Shown here: piece after piece, positions 31,031 through 39,002 of the stretch
Position numbering within the stretch: the first letter of the stretch is position 1
How the letters are laid out: every line of letters starts with the position of its first letter
Virus record (IMG/VR): IMGVR_UViG_3300044621_001857
Span: 1 to 40,119 of that record
Direction: 5' to 3' (one strand)
Length of the DNA: 40,119 bases
DNA from: a virus
The notes under the pieces: generated by a model
What the model saw: the letters and a program-made list of their open reading frames with translations, nothing else
Told to the model about the DNA's origin: nothing
Database searches by the model: none
Made by a program: the position numbers and the translations under genes

Positions 31031-31927
31031 TTACGGGCGGTCAACAAGAGGCAGGAAAATTTCAGGTAGACGTGCATCGGGATCTCTTTCGCGTTTCCAT
31101 GCATCGGACCATTCCGTTAATGAATGTTCATGTTCTACATCTGTAGTGTAGCTGTCACTTGGCTCTAATTCAAATTTATCATCAGCTTCTGGTGACACAA
31201 ACCCAATAAACCAAGTTGAAGTGGCTGGTATTGTTACCGTTGCACCACTATCAATGGATGCTGCACTAAACGTATATGCATTAAACCCTACCGGTATTGA
31301 GTAGTTAACGTTGAAGTTTGGTCCAATGACAATAGTATTGGACAAGTCAAGTGTAGTCTCTGCAACCAAGAAGCTTCCATCTAGGTCTTCCAGTAAAATG
31401 AAAGAATCCAGGGCAGGAAATTCAACGACTAACCCCAGGGAATAATCAAGCGGTTCGTTCCTGGTACTAGAAATACAGAGTAAATAACTGCCCGCTTCCA
31501 AGATGAAGTAAAGATCGTCCCCTTTATTTAACGTGTAAGAGTTAAAGGTGTTTGCCAGATCAGAACCGGCCCCCATCGTGTGGCCAAGATAGGGATAAAA
31601 CTTTTCTCCGTCTGCATTGGTTGTTGAAACGCTGTCCGCTTGAAAGATCATGCGTCCTTCAATTGGAGTTTTATTTAAGTCGTATGTAGAAACTTGGATA
31701 TAGTTAGGGCGCGGTCCGCCTTTTTGTGTAATGATCCAGGCTGGACTAGTAACGTTGATCTGAAACCAATGGTTCATGGTGCCACCACCATAACCATTCA
31801 AACCCACTATATTTTTAGGCCCTAGCTTTCCCGTTAGATAGCGAAGTGATGTTTCGCTGAACGTACCCAGGACAAGGGGATTATCTTGGGTACGTTGCCG
31901 CTGACTTGTATTAGATACTCTGCTCAC
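31031..31927 (-). CDS. Beta-rich unknown protein, possible virion or surface component
   Basis: 298 residues from a GTG start. After a basic N-terminus the protein is rich in strands (IVGLNGYGGGTMNHWFQINV, SYLLCISSTRNEPLDYSLGL, ATVTIPATSTWFIGFV), with features of pre-peptidase C-terminal or adhesin-like beta sandwiches. No catalytic residues are evident. The acidic tail ends near WSDAWKRERDPDARLPEIFL. It lies outside the main structural block, on the other strand. A TCCGTATA motif is present at 31942-31949 upstream but points away from the gene. Confidence 0.6.
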   Translation of the reverse strand: MSRVSNTSQRQRTQDNPLVLGTFSETSLRYLTGKLGPKNIVGLNGYGGGTMNHWFQINVTSPAWIITQKGGPRPNYIQVSTYDLNKTPIEGRMIFQADSVSTTNADGEKFYPYLGHTMGAGSDLANTFNSYTLNKGDDLYFILEAGSYLLCISSTRNEPLDYSLGLVVEFPALDSFILLEDLDGSFLVAETTLDLSNTIVIGPNFNVNYSIPVGFNAYTFSAASIDSGATVTIPATSTWFIGFVSPEADDKFELEPSDSYTTDVEHEHSLTEWSDAWKRERDPDARLPEIFLPLVDRP

Positions 31928-31971
31928 TGCATGATACTAACTCCGTATATCCATTGTACTCGGAGCGTGTT

Positions 31972-33066
31972 TTAGGCATCCTCGTGGTAATCGGGGACAT
32001 CATTCACTTCGCAAGGATGCGCAATAGAAGGTTTGTAGTCACGTTCAATTAACTCCTGGGTTTTTTTCAGGCGTATCGCACTGCTTGCCGCCATTAGTTT
32101 TTGTGCGTCAAAGTGTGTATCAAAAGGTTCCAGGCGTTTTGGTGGCAGCCCGCGATTCCAACGAGAGAACATATGAAGGGGGTTGCCGCACCAAGGGTTA
32201 CCACACAATCTGGTCACTGACAAGAAGCCGACATCTCCCCATGCACACTGGTAGAGGAGCTTATGGAAGTTAACGTTCTCAGAAGTTTGGTCACTGTAAA
32301 ACGCCCTGTAGGAAGGGAAGCACACACGGCGGGGACTGACTTTCCCTGGGGCATTGATCTGCCAACACTCGTCTGGATGGCCGATCTCAACTTTCTCCCA
32401 CAACCGAAAGTACTTGTACTTGTACCGTTCGTTTAAAAAGTTAATGTCAAAGCCACATACGTTGGATTGAATTTTAATTGCACAGTGGTAGCACCAGTGC
32501 TCTTGACTGTTTCTGATGGTATGCCCATGGGCACATGGATACCCCTTGTAGTAACCAAGGGTTTTTAACTCTTCTTCTGATAGGGAGTCAATGTCCTTGA
32601 CGTAAGTAAAGAGTCCAGGCGCAGGTGGCTCTACGGAAGCGCCTATCAACTTGGGATCAATCATGGGTTCTAACTCGACAATAGTAGTGTTTTTTGATTT
32701 CAGTAGGCATGACTTGAGTCCCAGGCGGTTGTCCTTGTCCTCATTGGCTGTCGTATGGACAACGGCATGCTCATCAGGGCATAGACCGGTACGTAGATAG
32801 TAGACGATCCGGTGAGCCTGGTACTCCTGCCCGTCAATACAGACAATGTAGTGACCGGTTTTCTTGTGGATGCGCCCCGCTTGATCCCCCTGGTTGTAGC
32901 CAGCTTTGTCAACGAGCCATTCAAGGCCACTGGGGTACCGGACGGAAAGCTTGTACTGGCTTTCCAGGTGCCAGAGCGGAGGCATTTCCTTGTAGTTGCG
33001 CGGCATGGGTGGGATGCGTACCCCAGAATCATACACGAGCGACGGAGGGGATTCAGTTACATGCAA
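31972..33066 (-). CDS. Protein with two HNH-like modules and a zinc knuckle
   Basis: 364 residues if the TTG at 33066 is used; GTG 33036 and ATG 33006 are alternatives and may be the real starts, since the inverted repeat begins at 33066. Residues 45-120 resemble the AP2/HNH homing endonuclease core (AGRIHKKTGHYIVCIDGQ, EYQAHRIVYYLRTGLCPDE, then ANEDKDNR in place of DHxNGxxxDNR). Residues 175-196 form a zinc-ribbon-like C178/H180...C192/C195. Residues 225-300 are a second HNH_3-like module (PDECWQINAPGK, VNFHKLLYQCAWG, LCGNPWCGNPLHM). Key His of the first module is shifted, so one half may be DNA binding only. Confidence 0.7.
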   Translation of the reverse strand: MHVTESPPSLVYDSGVRIPPMPRNYKEMPPLWHLESQYKLSVRYPSGLEWLVDKAGYNQGDQAGRIHKKTGHYIVCIDGQEYQAHRIVYYLRTGLCPDEHAVVHTTANEDKDNRLGLKSCLLKSKNTTIVELEPMIDPKLIGASVEPPAPGLFTYVKDIDSLSEEELKTLGYYKGYPCAHGHTIRNSQEHWCYHCAIKIQSNVCGFDINFLNERYKYKYFRLWEKVEIGHPDECWQINAPGKVSPRRVCFPSYRAFYSDQTSENVNFHKLLYQCAWGDVGFLSVTRLCGNPWCGNPLHMFSRWNRGLPPKRLEPFDTHFDAQKLMAASSAIRLKKTQELIERDYKPSIAHPCEVNDVPDYHEDA

Positions 33067-33251
33067 AAATTCAGGATAAGGTTAAATTCTTTTTGATATA
33101 GGGATTAATGACACTTTTGCCATCTTATACGGAATTTTAACCAGCGCTTCACCCCTGTCTCACATGTGTTTCACTTTGCGAAATTCCGTATAAAAAGCTA
33201 AAAGTGTCATTTTTCCCATATCTAAAACAAAACGAGCTTATCCTGAATTTT
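33066..33251. repeat. Long modular inverted repeat in a 280-base non-coding gap (candidate origin or dual promoter)
   Basis: Left arm 33066-33137, right arm 33181-33251, centre 43 bases. Four matched boxes run in the same order and spacing in both arms: AAAATTCAGGATAAG (33066-33080 vs 33237-33251), GATATaGGG/GATATGGG (33095-33103 vs 33215-33222), AATGACACTTTT (33107-33118 vs 33200-33211) and TTATACGGAATTT (33125-33137 vs 33181-33193). The 14-, 3- and 6-base spacers differ in sequence but are identical in length in the two arms. A palindrome CACATGTG lies at 33161-33168 near the centre. Conserved boxes with conserved spacing point to protein binding, not to a simple hairpin. Confidence 0.8.
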
Positions 33252-33279
33252 GCCGACACTACTAATTGGTCGCGCTCTG

Positions 33280-33294
33280 GTCTCAACATGAGAC
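33280..33294. repeat. Short perfect inverted repeat
   Basis: GTCTCA (33280-33285), spacer ACA, TGAGAC (33289-33294). It lies between the long inverted repeat and the terminator of the glycosyltransferase gene. Could be an operator half-pair or part of the same control region. Confidence 0.4.
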
Positions 33295-33311
33295 TATGTT
33301 GCCAGTAAAAA

Positions 33312-33331
33312 GCCCCCGCCGAAGCGAGGGC
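33312..33331 (-). terminator. Terminator of the glycosyltransferase gene
   Basis: GCCCCCGC (33312-33319), loop CGAA, GCGAGGGC (33324-33331), one mismatch; on the minus strand it is followed by TTTTT (complement of 33307-33311). It ends transcription from the gene whose stop is at 33347. A second stem (GCCTGA 33330-33335 with TCAGGC 33347-33352) overlaps the stop codon. Confidence 0.8.
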
Positions 33332-33346
33332 CTGATTCCACCCTGG

Positions 33347-34630
33347 TCAGGCTACTGCGCCTACCAGTCGCTTCTTGCGTTTTTCTTTTTTCTTCTCTTT
33401 CTTGCTTACCGGTTCTTCCACCTGAGTCGAGTGTGCATCCCCATAGGAACCCTCTAGCACCTCCTGGAACAGCCCTGCAAACTGAGGTGCGATGTTGTCC
33501 CAGTCGTAGCAGGGGGAGGTGGCACGCTCGTAGCAGAGGCGTGCAGTCTCATCAAGTTTCTCACGGTTCTCATAGAGATCCGTCAAGATTTCGGCGAGGT
33601 GATCAGCTGATGGGCAAGGCATTTCCCGTGCGTAGTTCGTATCCACATCCACGTGGTCACAACGGATCAGGCGCCCAGCACCCTCAAAGATCTCCTTGGT
33701 ACTGGTATGGTCAGGCACCACCTGAGCAACCCGGCAGCCCGCATGCTCATGGTTGACCAGCCCGTGGCCCTCACCCTTGCAAGTATTCACACCTACGTCA
33801 GCTGCGTTATAGATCGCATTCAGGAAATCCACCTCTACATTTGGAGGCCCTTCTGTTTGCGCCGTAAGGATGATGCGTCCATTGGGATCCAACCCTTCCC
33901 GACCCATTGCCCTGGCAAACAGTGGCATCAAGTCCCAACCTTGATCTTTGAGTCCCATGTGTAGATACAGTTGCGTATCCGGTTTGTCCTTCGCGAACTT
34001 GGCAAAAGCCTCAACCGTAATGTCGATACGTTTGCGGAACTGGTTGCGGTTGCCGTTGAACACCACAAAGATGTCATCCGACAGACCAAGCCGCTTACGG
34101 GCCTCACTCTTATCCATGGGATAGAACTGACCCTTGGTGATACCGTGAGGAATCACAGCGATAGGCTTCTGGTAACCAGCAGCCACCACTTCTTTTGCAC
34201 CAAATTCCGTATAGCAGATGGACGCATCCCACTCATTCATGGTGTCAAGGATGCACCCAGTCCAGCCGTAGCTGTCCATGGGGTAGTAACCAACAAACTT
34301 GAAGGCACCAGTCTTATGGATGTCCTGGATCTGACGATACAACTCATTCAGAATCCACAAATCATTCATGATGAAGATAAGATCTGGCTTCTCTTTCTCC
34401 ACAATCTCTCGAATGCGTTGCTCACCAAACGGTGCGGTCTGATGCCGAGTGGACGAGGGATAAATTAGGTACTTATCACAGAGTGGATGTGGGTCACCCC
34501 ACCAGTTATTACCGAGCACTACAACTTCATAGTCATCACAAAGACGCTCAAGCACATTTTCTGTGACACGAGCAAACCCGGTCTTGGCGATGATGTCACC
34601 TGACCAGAGCAGTTTAGGTTTCTTGTTCAT
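33347..34630 (-). CDS. GT4-family glycosyltransferase
   Basis: 427 residues with two Rossmann halves (GT-B fold). N-terminal domain contains LLWSGDIIAKTGFARVTENV; the hinge is near IPHGITKGQF (160-169); the sugar-nucleotide half has NRNQFRKRIDI and the EX7E signature in KGEGHGLVNHEHAG (E287, E295), typical of retaining GT4 enzymes. The tail is highly basic (KKEKKKEKRKKR). Donor and acceptor are unknown: it could modify phage DNA bases, a virion protein or a host surface glycan. A single-gene unit with its own terminator. Inside it, AAATTCCGTATA (34202-34213) repeats a box of the inverted repeat nearby. Confidence 0.88.
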   Translation of the reverse strand: MNKKPKLLWSGDIIAKTGFARVTENVLERLCDDYEVVVLGNNWWGDPHPLCDKYLIYPSSTRHQTAPFGEQRIREIVEKEKPDLIFIMNDLWILNELYRQIQDIHKTGAFKFVGYYPMDSYGWTGCILDTMNEWDASICYTEFGAKEVVAAGYQKPIAVIPHGITKGQFYPMDKSEARKRLGLSDDIFVVFNGNRNQFRKRIDITVEAFAKFAKDKPDTQLYLHMGLKDQGWDLMPLFARAMGREGLDPNGRIILTAQTEGPPNVEVDFLNAIYNAADVGVNTCKGEGHGLVNHEHAGCRVAQVVPDHTSTKEIFEGAGRLIRCDHVDVDTNYAREMPCPSADHLAEILTDLYENREKLDETARLCYERATSPCYDWDNIAPQFAGLFQEVLEGSYGDAHSTQVEEPVSKKEKKKEKRKKRLVGAVA

Positions 34631-34697
34631 TTAATAGAGAACGTCTTGATCAACTATACAGAAAATTAAAGGAACGTAGACTAGAAAAAAACATATC

Positions 34698-35591
34698 ATG
34701 AATAGGCAAGAGCTTGCTGGCAAGTTTATGCAGCTCCAGCAGAATGAGTTATTTAACGAGTTTCAAGAAGGCTTGATGACCGGTATTCCAGCCGGCTTGA
34801 GCTTAATCGGCACTGATACATCCTTGCCTCAGGTGGCTCTTCAGACCGTTGGTGCTGTTGCCGGCGGCTTTGGCATTGGCATGTTAGGTAAATCAATAGG
34901 AGCACGCATTGGTAAACGTCTACATAAAGACGCGTTAACAAACCAAGGAGGACTTGCAGCAAATTTTGGTAGAGTTGCAGGCCAGAAAACACTTGCCCAA
35001 GGCGCTGCAGAAACAATGCGCCATATGAAAGGTCAAATGAAGCAAGAGATAAAACAAGAAACCTCTTCACAACTACTTAATGAAGCCCTGCAAAGCCCTC
35101 AAGCATTTGCATCTAAATATGGGGTTGATCCAGAAACGTTTAAAAAATATCATTCAGCTGTAGGCCAAGCAGGACAAGCGCGTGCTGTTCTGGAAACAGT
35201 TGAAAACTTATCACCCGAACAACGCAAGCAGATGGGTGCAGCAACTCAAACTTTAATGGATAAAGGTTTTAGTCAAGTTGAAAACCTGATTAACACCCAA
35301 GCTTCTGAATCTATTGATGCCAATATTACAAAAATGGCCTTAGAGTATAAGGGAAAAACAATACCTGGTACTGATACGGATGTGGGACAAATGTTTCAAT
35401 CACTGTTAAAGCAACCAAATGCAGTCACGGGAGAGCATGTCGGACGTGCGGTGGGTCGTTTTATTGGCGATGAAGTAGGCGTCGTTACCGGCATCGGTCT
35501 TACCGGTGCACTTGCGGGTTCCCTTGGAATGAAGACAGAGAAAGACAAAAAGATTGAAGAGTTACAACAACAAGTTGGGCGGCGTTACTGA
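34698..35591 (+). CDS. Helical protein with glycine-zipper segments, possible ejection protein
   Basis: 297 residues. Helical N-terminus (GKFMQLQQNELFNEFQEGLM), a Gly/Ala hydrophobic region at 45-70 (QTVGAVAGGFGIGMLGKSIG), long Gln/Ala-rich helices, and a second glycine-zipper near 265-285 (VVTGIGLTGALAGSLG). Such amphipathic, membrane-active designs are common in DNA ejection proteins. It stands alone on the plus strand between minus-strand units, and its 3' end overlaps speD by 30 bases tail to tail. Virion role is inferred. Confidence 0.6.
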   Translation: MNRQELAGKFMQLQQNELFNEFQEGLMTGIPAGLSLIGTDTSLPQVALQTVGAVAGGFGIGMLGKSIGARIGKRLHKDALTNQGGLAANFGRVAGQKTLAQGAAETMRHMKGQMKQEIKQETSSQLLNEALQSPQAFASKYGVDPETFKKYHSAVGQAGQARAVLETVENLSPEQRKQMGAATQTLMDKGFSQVENLINTQASESIDANITKMALEYKGKTIPGTDTDVGQMFQSLLKQPNAVTGEHVGRAVGRFIGDEVGVVTGIGLTGALAGSLGMKTEKDKKIEELQQQVGRRY

Positions 35592-35924
35592 TCGAGTCAA
35601 CTCTTTTTCTTCCGTTGCTTTGGCTTTAAGTTTTGTTTTTAAAAACTCAGCAGCTCGATGTGTTTGCGTTGTATCCCCACACGTATACAAATCGATTGCT
35701 GCATAACCAATCTCTGGCCAGGTGTGCACACTTGCATGGGACTCTGCCAGTAAGGCAAGTAGTGTCACACCTTGCGGTTTAAATTTTTCACCAATGATCC
35801 GTAGGATATTGGCTTTCGCTAGAACTAAAGAAGCCTCAAGCAACCGTTGAAGCTCCTCATAGTTATCTAACAACTCTGGGTCACACCCATAGAGATCTAA
35901 AATTAAATGCCGACCGTCACTCAA
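35562..35924 (-). CDS. speD: S-adenosylmethionine decarboxylase proenzyme
   Basis: Makes decarboxylated SAM, the aminopropyl donor for spermidine. The 120-residue bacterial/archaeal class 1b form: LLALLAESHASVHTWPE with the self-cleavage site Glu61-Ser62, where Ser62 becomes the pyruvoyl cofactor, processing His67, and YAAIDLYTCG with Cys82 as proton donor. The positions match the known short enzymes (Ser63, His68, Cys83 in Thermotoga numbering, from memory). Its ATG overlaps the primase stop (ATGA), so it is translated with the replication protein. Phage speD is known in marine cyanophages as an auxiliary metabolic gene. No speE or other polyamine gene is seen. Confidence 0.92.
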   Translation of the reverse strand: MSDGRHLILDLYGCDPELLDNYEELQRLLEASLVLAKANILRIIGEKFKPQGVTLLALLAESHASVHTWPEIGYAAIDLYTCGDTTQTHRAAEFLKTKLKAKATEEKELTRSVTPPNLLL

Positions 35925-38557
35925 AGCTCTGCCTCTGCAGATTCCATTGTCGCATCAGTCTTCTTATCTATGACATCGCCATAGTGAATACGCCATTCTT
36001 TTTTGTTCATGCCCACTTCAATAATGGAGGGGAACTTTGCGTATTTCTGGTCTGATGCCCTGCAGGCAACGTTGACTACACGCATGCCACGTGGATTCTT
36101 GAACTTGTAGACGTTCAAGCCAAGCTGGTGGATACACACGTCCATCAACAAGGTCTCAAAACGGCTACGCCCAAGGATATTACTGTTAGATGCACGGGCA
36201 AATTCACAGTAACTGGCATATAACCACGTATCCCAAGACACGTACACGTTTGAAGAACCAGCAGAAGAAGGTTTAGCCAGACCAATAGGAGTAGACACAC
36301 CTGGGTCAAACACCACACAATGATCAAGCCAATCCATGATCTGGTTGGATTTAAGGATCTGTTCACGGTGATGCTTAGCAAAGAAGCCAACTTTCTCATT
36401 GGTCTCCATCAGATACTCACGCATCTCAGCCTCACTCATATCTAAGACCCAGTTGACAAGCCCTGGGAGCAAGGACGCAAATTCACCAAAGGGACGACCA
36501 CGGTCATCCATATCAATTAACGTGCGTTGCTCAGCAGAGTTACCAGTGAACGGCTTGTCAAAAGGAATAGTGAGGCGACGACGTGCAAGACCTGAGGTTG
36601 GATCAGTTGTTTGGATGGGTTCGTTAGCCGTGATCATGACAAGGCCATTGAACTTAAACGGCTTCTGGGACCCCGTCTGAAACTTATGTTCGTTACGGAT
36701 TAAGTCCCGACCGGTAATAGCTTTTAACACAGAGACCGAACCGCCATAGCGCTCCACATCATTGAAGAGCAATAATTTTTTCTTATATAAGTTGGCGGTT
36801 TCAAATCGGTTTTTCTCAAGGTGCTCAAGGGATGAGATCATTGCGTTGTCATCACCAACCAAAGCATGTGCCAGGTTCGAGTACGTTGATTTACCAGATT
36901 TACCAGGTCCAACAATTTCAACAAACTTCTGAATATCAGAGTGACTTAAAAGGACGGCACGCAACCAAGCCCTCAACACTTGGACGCGACCCCAGTTATC
37001 ATCCTGTGTGTTCTTCAGCCACTTGACAATAGGCTCACAAGTTGCCCCTGGGTCATAGTCATAGGGCAGTTGTTGCGTGATGTGCATGCTCCTGCTGAAA
37101 GGCAGCAGTTCACGCGTATTGACGTTAAGGATACCGTTGGTAAACAGTAGGTGGTCGTTGCCTTCATACCAGTCATCAAAGATGAGACTGATGCGTAGCT
37201 GCTCGTACACATCGTTGACCAGCGTCATGCTGTAGCCATTCTTAAGGAAACCCTCCTTGATCAGGTCGAGCTGAGACTTGATCTCACTCTTCATCTCAGT
37301 CTCAGACAGACGAGACCACAAGCCCTTTGACCTGTGGTGCTCATAGATGAAGAATGCGTTGTGGGCTTGACTAAACTGCAGCCTTCCTCTATAAACCTGC
37401 AGGAGTACGTCAGCAACTGCGTCAGATGAAGGTCCTCTTGTTTGTTGTTCTTTTCCTTGCCCCCGTCCCTGCCTTTTCAAAGACTTACGATTCTCCTGAG
37501 GAGGCTGCACAGTATCTTCAGGAGATAACTCAGTCTCAATGGTCGGCATCAGTGCAGCCTCAATTTCTTCCAGTTGTTTGGACATGTGCTCAAGTGTCGC
37601 ATCATCAACACTCATCGCACGATGGTTCTGGGACATCTCCCAGCCATGCTCACGGGCAATGTGAATAAGAGAACCTAGACCACGGCCACCGCCTTTACTA
37701 AAGGACAACCAACGGCGGTGGCATTCGCCATCTCGATACTTATCCGATTGCTTGGACCACTCATCCCATTGATCCAGCAACGATTCATCCAGTGAGTGAA
37801 GCGATTGTCCAATCGTGATCCAGATGTCGTAATCGTCACAGGCCTCTGGCGGCAGTGCCCACATTGCTTCTGTTGCCAGCTGCATGTCCCGCTCTAGCGA
37901 GATCTCTGTGTTCACAGCAAATGTAGGACCAATTACCCTGGAGATTTCCTTGGCAGGAACCCCTTGCTTTACGTTCTTGTTGATGATGGCATTCAGCAGC
38001 CAGTCCGGAAACTCAGGCAGTTCCTGGACCCACTCAAATCCAGATTCTTCACCCGTGAAGTAACCATCGGTCTCAGGGTGCAAACCCATTAGCACACCTT
38101 GGTGCCGCTTCCAAAGAATCTCAAGTTTTTCTTTGTTCTCTTCCCCGTGCCAGGTGTACTTATTTCTAACGAAATGCTTGTGCTTTTCCCGTTTCAAGCG
38201 GTAAAGCTTGCGTTCACGCCCGATTTTGCCACTGAAAACGGTCAGCGTTTGGGGCAATGCTTCATTAAGAGGCAAGCCAGAGAGTTGTTCGATAAGTGGA
38301 TAGATGCTCGGTCCATCAACATCAACCCAGACCAGGCCATAAGGATAGTTGTAGACAGGCCCGCCAAGTAAACCGACAGCTTTGCACTTGCCGGTAAGGA
38401 TTTCCTCCTCAATTTCCTGTGTACTAAATGGCTTGTTTTGCCAACCTGATACATATGGATCCTTGTTTGCGCCAAGCGGCGTGAGCGGCCAATCCTTGGG
38501 GATGTAGTCAAGACGTACCTCGCCGGGCTTCAGGGTCAATTGTTGTTTGCTTGTCAT
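35921..38557 (-). CDS. Primase-helicase of the D5/PriCT type
   Basis: Large replication protein, 878 residues. The N-terminal region (about 15-180) has the prim-pol type acidic pair in GLVWVDVDG (D79, D81); residues 225-310 form a PriCT_2-like module (WALPPEACDDYDIWITIGQS, RRWLSFSKGGGRGLGSL); a basic linker follows (residues 350-375); residues 450-700 are a D5-type SF3 helicase: Walker A GPGKSGKST (550-558), Walker B LLLFNDVE (595-602), and motif C FNGLVMITAN (636-645) with arginine finger candidates at GLARRR. It likely primes and unwinds phage DNA. It overlaps both neighbours by ATGA. The catalytic histidine of the primase is not clearly located. Confidence 0.92.
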   Translation of the reverse strand: MTSKQQLTLKPGEVRLDYIPKDWPLTPLGANKDPYVSGWQNKPFSTQEIEEEILTGKCKAVGLLGGPVYNYPYGLVWVDVDGPSIYPLIEQLSGLPLNEALPQTLTVFSGKIGRERKLYRLKREKHKHFVRNKYTWHGEENKEKLEILWKRHQGVLMGLHPETDGYFTGEESGFEWVQELPEFPDWLLNAIINKNVKQGVPAKEISRVIGPTFAVNTEISLERDMQLATEAMWALPPEACDDYDIWITIGQSLHSLDESLLDQWDEWSKQSDKYRDGECHRRWLSFSKGGGRGLGSLIHIAREHGWEMSQNHRAMSVDDATLEHMSKQLEEIEAALMPTIETELSPEDTVQPPQENRKSLKRQGRGQGKEQQTRGPSSDAVADVLLQVYRGRLQFSQAHNAFFIYEHHRSKGLWSRLSETEMKSEIKSQLDLIKEGFLKNGYSMTLVNDVYEQLRISLIFDDWYEGNDHLLFTNGILNVNTRELLPFSRSMHITQQLPYDYDPGATCEPIVKWLKNTQDDNWGRVQVLRAWLRAVLLSHSDIQKFVEIVGPGKSGKSTYSNLAHALVGDDNAMISSLEHLEKNRFETANLYKKKLLLFNDVERYGGSVSVLKAITGRDLIRNEHKFQTGSQKPFKFNGLVMITANEPIQTTDPTSGLARRRLTIPFDKPFTGNSAEQRTLIDMDDRGRPFGEFASLLPGLVNWVLDMSEAEMREYLMETNEKVGFFAKHHREQILKSNQIMDWLDHCVVFDPGVSTPIGLAKPSSAGSSNVYVSWDTWLYASYCEFARASNSNILGRSRFETLLMDVCIHQLGLNVYKFKNPRGMRVVNVACRASDQKYAKFPSIIEVGMNKKEWRIHYGDVIDKKTDATMESAEAEL

Positions 38558-38742
38558 GCTTCTGTTTGCTGCTTGATCTCCACTTTAAAGTCCCGCTCAG
38601 GGAATGCCGTGTTTTTTACCAACATATATGCATGAAAATGCATGTCGGTAGGCAGACAAAAACAATCCCCGTCAGCCGCATTCATCATGAGGCTTTGGAG
38701 CGTATTTATCCACTCACCAACGGAAATAACATGGATTTCCAT
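38554..38742 (-). CDS. Unknown 62-residue protein upstream of the primase
   Basis: ATG 38742, ATGA overlap with the primase start. Mixed alpha/beta composition (EIHVISVGEWINTLQSLMMN, GDCFCLPTDMHFHAYMLVKN), ending in a charged strand (ERDFKVEIKQQTEA). No motif. Coupling to the primase suggests a small replication accessory. Upstream, 38743-38816 (74 bases) contains nothing I can name. Confidence 0.65.
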   Translation of the reverse strand: MEIHVISVGEWINTLQSLMMNAADGDCFCLPTDMHFHAYMLVKNTAFPERDFKVEIKQQTEA

Positions 38743-38816
38743 CGGGTGGTTGGGTTGTGTGTCTTCTTATCCTACGGCCGCCAATCCAGGAGAGCCATCA
38801 AGATTTTGTTAAATCA

Positions 38817-38999
38817 CTAAGTCTTATTAGACTCATACGAAAAATTCCACGGGTTCTTTTTATCGACCTCATCCCATTCGTCCATCAGTCTGTTGTAAAC
38901 ATCTACAGGATCCTGCCTAGTCTTAATGCAAGACGAAGTTGCGACAGACCAGGCAATACGCTTGCGTCTCTCCATGGGATCATCAGTATTCCAGGGCAT
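38817..38999 (-). CDS. Unknown 60-residue protein
   Basis: ATG 38999, stop 38817-38819. Basic and acidic mixture: DDPMERRKRIAWSVATSSCI, then DPVDVYNRLMDEWDEVDKKN and a short end. No family recognised. It lies three bases after the endonuclease VII-like gene, in the same operon. Confidence 0.6.
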   Translation of the reverse strand: MPWNTDDPMERRKRIAWSVATSSCIKTRQDPVDVYNRLMDEWDEVDKKNPWNFSYESNKT

Positions 39000-39002
39000 G
39001 GC

